From Prorocentrum cordatum (taxonomy: Eukaryota > Sar > Dinophyceae > Prorocentrales > Prorocentraceae): 64,000 bases of DNA. Made by a program: the position numbers and the translations under genes. The stretch spans positions 85,001 to 149,000 of the forward strand of contig CAUYUJ010016897.1 of assembly GCA_963575745.1 (NCBI GenBank). The letters run 5' to 3'. Under the pieces are notes generated by a model. That model was not told the DNA's origin and searched no databases. It saw only the letters and a list, made by a program, of their open reading frames with translations. Of the stretch, positions 9,207-17,445 are shown in pieces (the stretch's first letter is position 1; each line of letters begins with the position of its first letter).

Positions 9207-10561
9207 TGGCAGCGCCAACACATCCGTTGGAGCGGATAGGGGTGCAGCCTGGTGATTTTGTCTTCATCCGCTACAACGTCGCCGGGCGCCGGCTGTGGCA
9301 CGAGAGGCTCGTCCTGTGCCTCGCGGCGGCGGCCCCGTGGGGCGTGGGGATCCTTGCGCCCGATGGGGACGCGTACGTGGAGATCTTGATCGGTGGCGCC
9401 GACATCGCAGAGTGCATCGTGTGTGACCGGGGCGCGGCTGGAGGCGGAGCAGCGGCTTTCGCAGGCGACGCCACCTACCGCTTCAACGCGATCCCGCTCG
9501 GCCCGGTGATCGCGCAGGGGGTGCAGGACACCGCCACGATGCTCGGGCTCGGGGTGCAGCCGGCGGTCGTGCCCAACACCGTCGGGCGGGCGATCGTGCC
9601 GGTGGGCGCTGACGCGGCAGGAGGAGCCGCGGCCGCGGCCGGCGGCGCGGGCGCCGCAGGAGGCGTGGCCGGGCTGGCTGCGGCCCTCGCGGGCGGCGGC
9701 ATTGGCGCCGCCGCGGCCCCCGTCGGTGGGGCCCTGGTGGCCGCGCCGCCCGCCCTCGTGGGCCCACCTGCCGGCGGCGCGCTGGTGGCTGCCGCCCCGC
9801 AGCCCGGCGCCCCGGCGGCGCCGGCACCCGCGGCGCCGCCAGTCGCCGCGCCCGTGCCCCCGGCGGCTGCAGCGCCTGCAGGCGCGCCCTTCATGGGCGC
9901 TGCCGCGGAGGCTCCTGGCGGCGACCTCAGGATTATGGCGGTGCAGACCGACATACGTGGGCAGCGTCACCGGCCCTTCACAGAGGCGGCGCGTCTGCTG
10001 GTGGAGGTGCCTTTCGCGGACTGGCCTATCGATGGGCCGCGCACGCTGATCTGGGTTGTGCTCTTTATCTTGAGGGTCGCCGGGACGCCGCTCGCCTGGC
10101 ACCAGAAGTTCCGCACGGATGGGAACTTGGACGATGACGAGCCTGGCGTCGGCAACCACGAGATGATGTGTCGGCTGCTTGAGATTGGGCTCTGCTACGA
10201 CCAGCTTCACGGCTCGAACCTGGCCTCGATGGAGCTGGTCGCGCGGTCTATCCAGACTGAGAACGAGCGCTACAGGCACCGTTTCGAGAGCTCGGAGGAT
10301 GCTGACGTGAACCACAACCTGATGATCAGGATGACCCACAGGCGTGGGCACGTGTGCGTGTGCCCAGCCTTGCGGGGCCACGTCTCTGCCCAGCTCCAGA
10401 AGGAGGCGTCTATCGCCAAGGAGAGGAGGAAGGCTCGTGAGGAGCGGGCCCTCGCCGGCGGCGGTGCTGCTGGGGCTGGAGCTGGAGGAGGCGGCCGCGG
10501 CAAGAAGAAGAAGGGAGGCAAAGGCGGCGGCCGTGGCAATGCGGCCGCCGCGGGGGAATGA
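9203..10561 (+). CDS. YR-element Gag-like protein
   Basis: 452 residues. The N-terminal quarter has a folded-looking domain (FVFIRYNVAGRRLWHERLV...). A roughly 110-residue Ala/Pro/Gly-rich linker follows, then an Arg/Glu-rich helical region (residues about 250-400). The tail is very basic (RGKKKKGGKGGGRG), suited to nucleic-acid binding. There is no zinc knuckle. Its place before RT and its basic tail fit Gag. The start ATG lies inside the stop of ORF1, and its own TGA (10559-10561) overlaps the ATG at 10558 of the RT frame, so three frames are chained the same way. Confidence 0.65.
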   Translation: MMAAPTHPLERIGVQPGDFVFIRYNVAGRRLWHERLVLCLAAAAPWGVGILAPDGDAYVEILIGGADIAECIVCDRGAAGGGAAAFAGDATYRFNAIPLGPVIAQGVQDTATMLGLGVQPAVVPNTVGRAIVPVGADAAGGAAAAAGGAGAAGGVAGLAAALAGGGIGAAAAPVGGALVAAPPALVGPPAGGALVAAAPQPGAPAAPAPAAPPVAAPVPPAAAAPAGAPFMGAAAEAPGGDLRIMAVQTDIRGQRHRPFTEAARLLVEVPFADWPIDGPRTLIWVVLFILRVAGTPLAWHQKFRTDGNLDDDEPGVGNHEMMCRLLEIGLCYDQLHGSNLASMELVARSIQTENERYRHRFESSEDADVNHNLMIRMTHRRGHVCVCPALRGHVSAQLQKEASIAKERRKAREERALAGGGAAGAGAGGGGRGKKKKGGKGGGRGNAAAAGE

Positions 10562-11928
10562 TCGGCGATGAATGTGGCAGCCTGGGGGACCGGCAGAATG
10601 CTCGCAGTAAGGACACCACCGGCCAGGCGGCCGCCTCCTGGCCGCCCGAGGCAGGGAGACAGCGCGACCTGTTCCCGATGCCTCTTGTGGGCGGCGGCAG
10701 CGAGTGCGGCAAGCCCACGCTCAGTCGCCGCCCGCTACGTCGTCGCGCCGTTCGCCTTCGCCACCTGCATCGGCTGAACGCTGCCATTTCTTCATTGAAT
10801 TCGCCTTGTGGTTGTCAAAGTGTTGTCGGCGACCCAGTCAACGAGAGCCAGCGGACAGCCATCCAGAACATGAACACCGCTCTACATCGGCTTGGTCGCC
10901 AGCCCGAGCAGCATGCGGAGACGCGTGAGTGCGAGGGCGGAGCCCTCTCGGAGCTCTTCCAGGGCGTCGCCATGTATGGAGACGGCGCCTGCAACCCGTC
11001 AGTTCCGTACCGCCGAGAGCAGATCTCATGGCCATCTTCGAGCACGCCACCAGTGGGGCTGTCCACCATCTTGGGGCCCTCGGAGGCGGCGCGCCTGAGA
11101 CCACCGAGGGGGGCAGAAGAGCTCATGGCCACGGCGTGCCCGAGGGGGGCGTGCTGCGACCAGGGGCTAGTCGGCGACCCGCGGACCTATGCTGAGTTCT
11201 TGGGCCAGCTCTACGGCAAGGGGATGGTTCACTTCTCCGCCGCCGTGGGCGCCGAGGGAACTGTCAGTGTGTTCTTCGTCCCGAAGAAGAGCGGGGCGCA
11301 ACGCGTCATCTTTGACACGCGTATCGCAAATTGTTTTTTTAAGGCGCCTCCGAAGACCAGATTGTCGACCGCTGCTGCCTGGCGCGCAGTGGAGGCCCCC
11401 GCGTCGGGGGTATTCGTGGCGACGGCGGACTTGGGGTGTGCGTTCTACCACGTGAAGCTGCCCAGCGGCATGGAAGAGTACTTCTCGCTGCCCGCCGTCG
11501 ACTCCACCTTGCTGGAGGCCGGGCTCGACGACTTGCCTTTCGGGCCGGGAGTGATGGTGGCGGCTCGCGTGTTGGTGCTGCCGATGGGGTTCACCTGGGC
11601 CCTTCACATATGCCGAGATGTGGCCGCAGCCTGCCTGCTGCGGAGCGGGGTCGACCCGTCCAGCATCGTCGTGGACGGTCAGGTCGGCGTCGCCCTCGGA
11701 CCGTCGCGTCCTGTCGCAGCGGGCTCGTACGTCGACAACGTGGTCACCATCGGCACCAGCGCCGAGGTGGCGAACTCGTTGATGCATTCCCTCGTGCGGC
11801 GCTTTGAGGACGCCGGGCTCGTGGTTCACGAGATTGTCGAGGCGTCGGCCGACGCCCAGTTCTTGGGGCTGCAGCTGCACGCGGGGAAGGCGCTCACCGT
11901 GAAGGCGGCTGCGGGCCGCGCTTGGTAG
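10558..11928 (+). CDS. YR-element reverse transcriptase
   Basis: 456 residues to TAG at 11926-11928. RT landmarks: VFFVPKKSGAQRVIFDTR (fingers), ATADLGCAFYHVKLP with the motif-A Asp at nt 11428, PMGFTWA (motif B-like), and SYVDNVV at 11728-11739 in place of the usual YVDD, so the second catalytic Asp is Asn. The thumb is then lost: the frame stops after AAAGRAW, while the homologous continuation (LLRRRWVTGYALR...) lies one base out of phase from about 11930. The missing Asp and the frameshift indicate an inactive copy. The ATG overlaps the Gag-like stop codon. Confidence 0.82.
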   Translation: MIGDECGSLGDRQNARSKDTTGQAAASWPPEAGRQRDLFPMPLVGGGSECGKPTLSRRPLRRRAVRLRHLHRLNAAISSLNSPCGCQSVVGDPVNESQRTAIQNMNTALHRLGRQPEQHAETRECEGGALSELFQGVAMYGDGACNPSVPYRREQISWPSSSTPPVGLSTILGPSEAARLRPPRGAEELMATACPRGACCDQGLVGDPRTYAEFLGQLYGKGMVHFSAAVGAEGTVSVFFVPKKSGAQRVIFDTRIANCFFKAPPKTRLSTAAAWRAVEAPASGVFVATADLGCAFYHVKLPSGMEEYFSLPAVDSTLLEAGLDDLPFGPGVMVAARVLVLPMGFTWALHICRDVAAACLLRSGVDPSSIVVDGQVGVALGPSRPVAAGSYVDNVVTIGTSAEVANSLMHSLVRRFEDAGLVVHEIVEASADAQFLGLQLHAGKALTVKAAAGRAW

Positions 11929-11929
11929 C

Positions 11930-12872
11930 CTCTTGCGGCGGAGGTGGGTCACTGGCTACGCGCTGCGGGCCGTCCTTGGGCACATCACCTGGATGGGCAT
12001 GCTGCGGCGCGAGGCCCTGGCGACCTTGCACGCCTGCTACGCCTTCGTCGAGGTGTTCGGAAGCCGCCCTGGCCGCCTGTGGGACTCAGCGGCGCGGGAG
12101 CTGATCACGGTTCGCAACCTGCTGCCGATCCTGCAGGCGGACCTGACCGCCGGCTGGCACAGCACTATCGCCTGCAGCGATGCCGCGCCAGGCGGGCTCG
12201 GTGTTGCGCGCCAGCGGCTGGAGGCCGCGGTCGTCGCCAGCTGCGCCCGGTTCTCAGAGCGCTGGCGGTTCAAAGTCGCCGGGGCGCAGGCAGCTCGCGA
12301 GCGGTCCCTTGCTTGCGGATCTGCGTCGGAAAAGATGGCTGCCACCAAAAACTGATATCGCGCTGCTGACGCTGACCCTGATGCCGCCGAGACCCCGCTC
12401 AAGCACGTGGAGCCCTTCCCGAACTATATTGTGGCGCCCCTCGCGGACCCCATCCTGGACTCTGGCGGGGTGCTCGCCGAGGCGCCCGAGGAGGCCTCGG
12501 AGGACCCGGAGGGCTTCGCGGTGAGGTTCGAGGAGGTCCCAGCAGACATCACCGACTCCCCAGCATGGCGGCCCCCCGCGGCCGTCCAGGTCTCAGGCGG
12601 GGCCAACATCCTCTTCTTGGAAGGTGAAGGCCTATGCTTGGCTTACCGTCATCTCTTGCGGGACTCGAGCAGCCTAGGGCCAAGGGTGATGATCATAGTC
12701 GACAATCTGCCGCTTGCTCTTGGGGTCGTGAAGGGTCGGGCCAAAAGCAAACACCTCCGCCGGTGCCTCGGACGGGTATGTGCGTTCTCAGTCGCCACCG
12801 GCTCGAAGCTGTACGTCAGGTGGGTCGCCTCAGAACGGAGCGCATCGGACCCAGTCAGCCGCGGGCGGCATG
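11930..12872 (+). pseudogene. YR-element RT thumb and RNase H, broken
   Basis: Frame +1 relative to the RT. It continues the RT thumb (TGYALRAVLGHITWM), then an RNase H-type segment: ACSDAAPGGLGV (first Asp), a stretch with VDNLPLALGVVKGRAKSKHL (Asp, nt about 12700-12755) and RWVASERSASDPVSRG, the usual end of this domain in DIRS-order elements. A TGA at 12353-12355 interrupts it, and the sequence resumes in the same frame. Two lesions (frameshift near 11928, stop at 12353) make it a pseudogene. Confidence 0.75.
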
Positions 12873-14109
12873 GCTGGTTCAGCGGGCGGCGCGTGCTGCG
12901 CGGGCCCGCAGTGGGCGCTCCTACTGGCCGTCGCGGTGGCCGCCGCTGCGGGCCCCGTGGGCGCCGACGCGGCTCGGAAGTCACGCGTGCCCAGCGCGGG
13001 GGCCGCCGTGGCGCAGCGGCAGAAGCTGGCTCAGCAGGCGCGGAGCTCGCGGTCGCTGCTGGCGGGGCTGACGCTACTGGAGACGCTGGCCATCCGCGCG
13101 AACACCGAGCGGAGCTACTTACAGATGCTGACCAACTTCGTGCAGTGGTGCCAGCAGCACCACCAGGACTGGAGGACGTACGAGGAGCTCGACCTGGTGC
13201 TGTCGAGCTACTTCTCGGACCACTACTTGCTGGGGGCGGCGTGCAACATCGGGAGCCAGACGCTGGCGGCCATCGCGCACGTCACGCCCTCGCTGTTCAA
13301 GCAGACGGTATCCGTGCTCCCCCGGGCCTCGAGGGCCTCGGCTGCCTGGAAGCGCCGCGCGCCGGGCAAGACCCGGCTGCCGCTGCCGCGCCCTGCAGTC
13401 TACGCGATCGCGGGCTGGCTGATCAGCCACGGGCAGCTTGGTGGCTTGCTGGGTGGTCCTGGCTTTCGCAGCCTACATGCGGCCGGCCGAGGCGCAGGGC
13501 CTGACGCGCGAGAGCCTGGTGCCGCCGGCCCCGGCAGCCGGCGCGGGATACTCGTGCTGGGCACTGCTGATGCATCCGCTGGAGCGCGGAGTGGCGGGGA
13601 AGACTGGGCACTACGACGACGGCGTGCTGATCGACCAGGCCCCTCTGTGGCCGGTGCTGGCGGCGATGCGGCTAGCGACGCCGCCCGGGGCCAGCCTGTA
13701 GAGCTTTTCGCTGGACGAGCTCACCGCGCAGTTCAGCAGCGCGTGCCAGGCTCTGAAGCTGTCGTCGCTGAGGCCCCACCTCTACAGCCTCCGCCATGGG
13801 GGGGCCTCGGACGACCTGACGGGCCGCCGCAGCCCGGTCGAGGTGCAGCGTCGAGGCAGGTGGGCAGTGGCGTCGTCGATGCGGCGCTACGGCAAGGAGG
13901 GCTCCCTGCTGGACGAGATGGCGCGGGTGAACGCGGATGTCTTCGCCTTCGGGGCCCTCGTCGAGGCGAACCTCAGCTCTCTCCTCGAGCGCGGGTTCAG
14001 CAGGATGAACCAGTACGGCCAGGTGCCGGCGACTGTGCTGCCGACCCTGGGCCCAGTGGCTGCGGCGTCAGGCCGGCGGGGCCGCAAGCGGCCTGCCGCC
14101 CGCCGCTGA
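12870..14109 (+). pseudogene. YR-element tyrosine recombinase, frameshifted
   Basis: The N-terminal SAM-like core-binding part (NTERSYLQMLTNFVQWCQQHH, nt about 13105-13170) is in the frame starting ATG 12870. Near 13437 the homology moves to the next frame: FAAYMRPAEAQ with the catalytic Arg at 13480, then an in-frame TAG at 13699-13701, then PHLYSLRHGGASDDL (Arg 13792, His 13795; Tyr at 13783 where HxxR enzymes have His), GRW (13855-13863) and the nucleophile Tyr at 13888 in MRRYGKEG. The C-terminus is basic. Recognisable as a DIRS-order tyrosine recombinase that integrates the circular intermediate; dead here through a frameshift and a stop. Confidence 0.82.
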
Positions 14110-14111
14110 CC

Positions 14112-15290
14112 GGGGCCTCGGGCGTCATCGCCCCGGGCCCACCTCAGCGACCAGCAGCGGGGCCCAGCAGCGCCGACGACGGGGTGTTCAGCCGGCATCT
14201 CAAACGGCGCCTTCGGCGCGCCTTGCGTTCGCAGCGGGCGCGGCGCGTGGTGCTGGAGCTCTTTGCTGGCTCGGCACACCTCGCCGAGGCGGTCAGGCGG
14301 CGTGGGCTGCCTGCGCTGGACCTGGACCTGTGGCGGGGTCCAGCTGAGGACCACCTCAGCCGCGAGTTCCGAGCTGCCGTGAAGGGCTGGCTGGCAGGCC
14401 GGGTCGCGGGCGCCGTCTGGTTGGGCACCCCTTGCACCACTTGGGCACAAGCGCTACGACAGCCGCTGCGGACACGAGCGCGGCCGATGGGGCGGGCTGA
14501 CCTCTTGCCTCACGAGGCCGCCAAAGTTCGCATGGGGAACCGAACTTCCCACTTTTCTTGTGATGTAATCGAGCTTTGTCTGGAGCTGCGTACCCCAGTG
14601 TTCATTGAGAACCCGGCGGGCTCGCTGATATGGAAAGCGCGACATCTGCAACGATTGCTTCAGCATCCGTCTTGCCAGCTGCTGACTTTCGACTGCTGTC
14701 AGTACGGCGCCCCCTGGCGTAAGCGGACGTCGGTGGCTGCCTGGAACGCCGTCGACCTGTCCCGCCTTCAGCGGCGCTGTGCTGGCAGGCGTGGGATGTG
14801 CTCTCGTTCGAACAGACCTCGCGTGATCCTCACCGGCCACGCCGGCGGTGTGCACCTCGCGGCGCAGGCGGCTGCCGACCCTCCTCCTTTTTGTCGTGAA
14901 ATCGCTAAGCTCATTGAACACTCTATGCGAGTCCAGTCTCACAAGCATCGTATACTTACTTTTTCTGACGGCCTGCCGGACAGGTTTCTCTCCGTCGGGA
15001 TTTGGGAGTCAGTGGGTTCTGTTCGCTGTTTCTGTCTGTGCGCTCGTGTGTCGACGTCCGGCCCAACATGGGGCCCGTGCGTCTGCCTGGCTCCGACCCA
15101 CACAGATAGGCCTTGCTCGTATGTGAAAACGTCCGGGGAGCGCTCTGTGTTTCGGATGGCTATCGCCACTCCGTCGCCCCCGCACCTCCATCGTGCCAGG
15201 CCGTTCAAGAGCTGGCCCTCGGGAATGGAGGCGGGCTGCGTGGTTTTAACAACGATTTGCGTAGGGGAAATGCGAGAGGGGCCGCACTGA
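14112..15290 (+). CDS. C5-cytosine-methyltransferase-like protein of the YR element
   Basis: A frame open from well upstream. The domain begins around RRALRSQRARRVVLELFAG (nt 14210-14267). Landmarks: LELFAGSAHLAEA (SAM-binding motif I), WLGTPCTTWAQA with a Pro-Cys dipeptide at 14430-14435 (motif IV position of C5 enzymes), VFIENPAGS (14598-14621, motif VI position, ENP not ENV) and CCQYGAPWRKRTS near 14695-14735 (motif VIII-like). It lacks the DPPY/NPPY of N6-adenine enzymes reported in DIRS elements. The frame runs through B1 into A2, so the last 95 or so codons are probably not native. Function could be element methylation or a non-catalytic relic. Confidence is good for a methyltransferase-like fold, lower for C5 activity. 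Confidence 0.65.
   Translation, partial: GASGVIAPGPPQRPAAGPSSADDGVFSRHLKRRLRRALRSQRARRVVLELFAGSAHLAEAVRRRGLPALDLDLWRGPAEDHLSREFRAAVKGWLAGRVAGAVWLGTPCTTWAQALRQPLRTRARPMGRADLLPHEAAKVRMGNRTSHFSCDVIELCLELRTPVFIENPAGSLIWKARHLQRLLQHPSCQLLTFDCCQYGAPWRKRTSVAAWNAVDLSRLQRRCAGRRGMCSRSNRPRVILTGHAGGVHLAAQAAADPPPFCREIAKLIEHSMRVQSHKHRILTFSDGLPDRFLSVGIWESVGSVRCFCLCARVSTSGPTWGPCVCLAPTHTDRPCSYVKTSGERSVFRMAIATPSPPHLHRARPFKSWPSGMEAGCVVLTTICVGEMREGPH
15004..15237 (+). repeat. B1 direct repeat of the YR element
   Basis: 234 bp beginning GGGAGTCAGTGGGTTC. It matches B2 (15411-15642) with few substitutions and one 2-base indel. It abuts A2 with no spacer. Confidence 0.92.
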
Positions 15291-15347
15291 CTCGTCAGGG
15301 AGTTGCCATGCCGATGCTACGCCATCGGCATTGCGGCTCAAAGTGCA
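15238..15347 (+). repeat. A2 direct repeat of the YR element
   Basis: 110 bp, partner of A1 (8676-8785). A 63-bp unrelated spacer separates it from B2. Confidence 0.92.
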
Positions 15348-15410
15348 CCCGCCCGCGTGCCACCCTGTCAAAGAACCTTTTTTTCCGTGCCTTTGAAGCC
15401 CCCTAATGAG

Positions 15411-15640
15411 GGGAGTCAGTGGGTTCTGTTCGCTGTTTCTGTCTGTACGCTCGTGTGTCGACGCCCGGCCCAACATGGGGCCCGTGCGTCTGCCTGGCTC
15501 CGACCCGCACAGATAGGCCTTGCTCGTATGTGAGAACGTCCGGGGAGCGCTCTGTGTTTCGGATGGCTATCGCCACCGTCGCCCCCGCACCTCCATCGTG
15601 CCAGGCCGTTCAAGAGCTGGCCCTCGGGAGTGGAGGCGGG

Positions 15641-15642
<2 letters not shown>
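15411..15642 (+). repeat. B2 direct repeat of the YR element
   Basis: 232 bp, partner of B1. It is the right end of the element; (AT)n follows immediately. Confidence 0.92.
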
Positions 15643-15688
<46 letters not shown>

Positions 15689-15700
15689 TATATATATATA
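15643..15700. repeat. (AT)n microsatellite at the YR-element right edge
   Basis: 58 bp of AT with one phase slip near 15681. The left edge of the element is also AT/AC dinucleotide (8655-8675), so the element may have integrated into such a tract. Confidence 0.9.
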
Positions 15701-15720
15701 AAAATAGATATTCTCTCTGT

Positions 15721-16048
15721 CTCTCTCCTCGTTCGGGTGTGTTGTGTTGTGTTGTGTTGTGATGTGATGTGATGTGTGTGTGTGTGTGTGCCTCTCTTCT
15801 TTTTTGGTTCCTCTTCCTTTCTCTTTCTCTCTCACAATCTCTCGCTTCGCCGAGCGCGCAGCCCCGGGGCCTCCCTGTTCGTCGGACCTGCCTGGCCCGA
15901 GACACACAAAAGAGTCTCCTGTCCAGGGTAAATGGCGCAATGGTTTGTTGTTGAACTGGAATCGTAGAACGATGGACGGCCGCGCGGTTGCGAGCTGACG
16001 ATGTCCGCGACCGCCGCGGCTCAAACCTTTTCCTTGCCCGCCCGCTCC

Positions 16049-16080
<32 letters not shown>

Positions 16081-16086
16081 CTTCCT

Positions 16087-16147
<61 letters not shown>

Positions 16148-16378
16148 TCTTTCTCTCTCCTCGTTCGTGTGTGCAGTGTCGTGTCGTGGTGTGTGTGTGT
16201 GTGTGCCTCTCTTCCTGTCCTTTCTCTCTCATTCTCTCTCATTTTTTTTTTCTCTCTCTCTCTCTCTCTCTCTCTCGCTCTCCCGACCCGCCTAGCGCAG
16301 CCCCGGAGCCTCCCTGTTCGTCGGACCTGCCTGGCCCGAGACACAAAAGGGTCTCCTGGCCAGGTTAAGTGGCACGAT
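15721..16378. repeat. diverged ~220-bp direct repeat pair with microsatellites between
   Basis: Copies at 15721-15940 and 16153-16378 both start CTCTCTCCTCGTTCG. Both pass through a TG-rich tract and CTCTCTTC, share GCCTCCCTGTTCGTCGGACC, then GAGACAC...AAAAG and TCTCCTG. Between them lie poly-T (16050-16080) and (CT)n (16097-16152). Non-coding; the long Lys/Arg/Glu frames on the other strand are artefacts. Confidence 0.75.
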
Positions 16379-16503
16379 GCTGATGATGATGATATTGACG
16401 ATGATGATGATTGTGGTGATGGTGATGATGATGATGCTGATGATGCTGATGATGCTGATGATGATGCTGATGGTGATGATGATGATGCTGATGGTGCTGC
16501 TGC

Positions 16504-16535
<32 letters not shown>

Positions 16536-16626
16536 GTGATGATGATGACGATGATGATGATGGTGGTGGTGATGATGATGATGATGGTGCGAACCAAGCT
16601 CGCTCCCCATGCAGTTTCTTTCCCCG

Positions 16627-16663
<37 letters not shown>
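16373..16663. repeat. GAT/GGT trinucleotide array and (CT)n
   Basis: Imperfect GAT/GCT/GGT triplets at 16373-16588, then (CT)n at 16630-16663. All three frames read as simple amino-acid repeats. Confidence 0.9.
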
Positions 16664-16668
<5 letters not shown>

Positions 16669-16977
16669 GTATTTATCCCTGCTGCCGCTGTTTATTCTCG
16701 AAGGGCCCTTGGCCAGAGCTACGCCATTTGTTTTGAGCCGCGCTCAGCAAAAGAGACCCTCGGCGCTGTGCGCCGATCCATATCACAGTGGTAGTTTGGA
16801 GCAGGTCTCAGCTGCCTGGTGCTGCGCGCCATTTCATATTGAGCCACGACGAAGCCGTCGCGAGCCACGGAATCGACGCCCAGCGGCGTCCTGCGAGCCC
16901 TCACAGGCCTGAGCAATGCGCTCTACTCCGCCAGCGTCAGCGACGCCAGCATCTACCTGTACGAGTATTCCCCCGAC
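16664..16977. other. no gene seen; flank of the 72-bp repeat array
   Basis: Unique-looking sequence without a convincing coding frame. It could be the leader or LTR side of the decayed copia-like element that follows. Confidence 0.4.
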
Positions 16978-17440
16978 GTCTGCGACGTCCATTTCAGCAT
17001 CTACACATTCTTCGTTCGCGTCAGCGGCGCTGTCTCAGAGGACGTCTGCGACGTCCATTTCAGCATCTACACGGTCATTGATAGCGTCAGCGACGCTGTC
17101 CACATCCTCGACGTCCGCGACGTCAATTTCAGCATCTACAAGTTCAATTCCGCCAGCGTCAGCTACGCCAGCTCATACCTGTACGAGAATCAAGACGTCT
17201 GCGACGTCAATTTCAGCAGCTATAAGCTCATTGATCGCGTGAGCGACGCCGTCTACACCACAGAGAACGTCTGCGACGTCAACTTCAGCATCTACAAGCT
17301 CATTGATAGCGTCAGCGACGCCGTCTACACTACAGAGAACGTCCGCGACGTCAGTTTCAGCATGTACAAGTTCAGTGGTAGCGTCAGCGACGCAGTCCAC
17401 AACTCAGAGAACGTCTGCGAGTTCAATTTCAGCATCTACA
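16978..17440 (+). repeat. frame-preserving 66-84-bp tandem array upstream of gag
   Basis: Seven copies of a unit whose core is GTCTGCGACGTC then TTCAGCATCTACAAG, starting at 16978, 17044, 17113, 17197, 17269, 17341 and 17413. Spacings are 66, 69, 84, 72, 72 and 72 bp, all multiples of three. In the gag frame it reads VCDVNFSIYKLIDSVSDAVY-type repeats with no stop, running straight into the gag ATG at 17446. It may encode an N-terminal extension or be a leader repeat. Confidence 0.85.
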
Positions 17441-17445
17441 TCGCA

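Larger units (their letters stand above)
8676..15642 (+). mobile_element. tyrosine-recombinase retrotransposon with split direct repeats (Ngaro/PAT/DIRS order)
   Basis: This 6.97-kb element has the arrangement A1 (8676-8785), genes, B1 (15004-15237), A2 (15238-15347), B2 (15411-15642). B1 directly abuts A2, so the B1/A2 junction (GCGGGCT then GCGTGG) is the one made by joining the two outer ends. That is the expected signature of YR retrotransposons that replicate through a circle, and it fixes both ends. The gene order is small membrane protein, Gag-like, RT, RNase H, tyrosine recombinase, methyltransferase-like. No target-site duplication is apparent, as expected. The flanks are (CA)n-TATAT on the left and (AT)n on the right. 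Frameshifts in RT/RNase H and recombinase suggest this copy is dead. Assignment to Ngaro, PAT or a new clade is open; the split repeats argue against classical DIRS1, which has inverted repeats. Confidence 0.88.

Noticed and set aside
8909-10381. A 490-codon minus-strand ORF
   Set aside because: Antisense of the Gag-like gene; rich in Arg/His/Gly without motifs, and the plus frame has the start/stop couplings.
15004-15642. B1-A2-B2 as LTRs of an LTR retrotransposon
   Set aside because: Only the A part is repeated at the left end, B abuts A2, and the element encodes a tyrosine recombinase instead of a DDE integrase.
16365-16610. His-rich and Asp-rich ORFs that could be taken for metal-binding proteins
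   Set aside because: They are frames of the GAT/GGT array.
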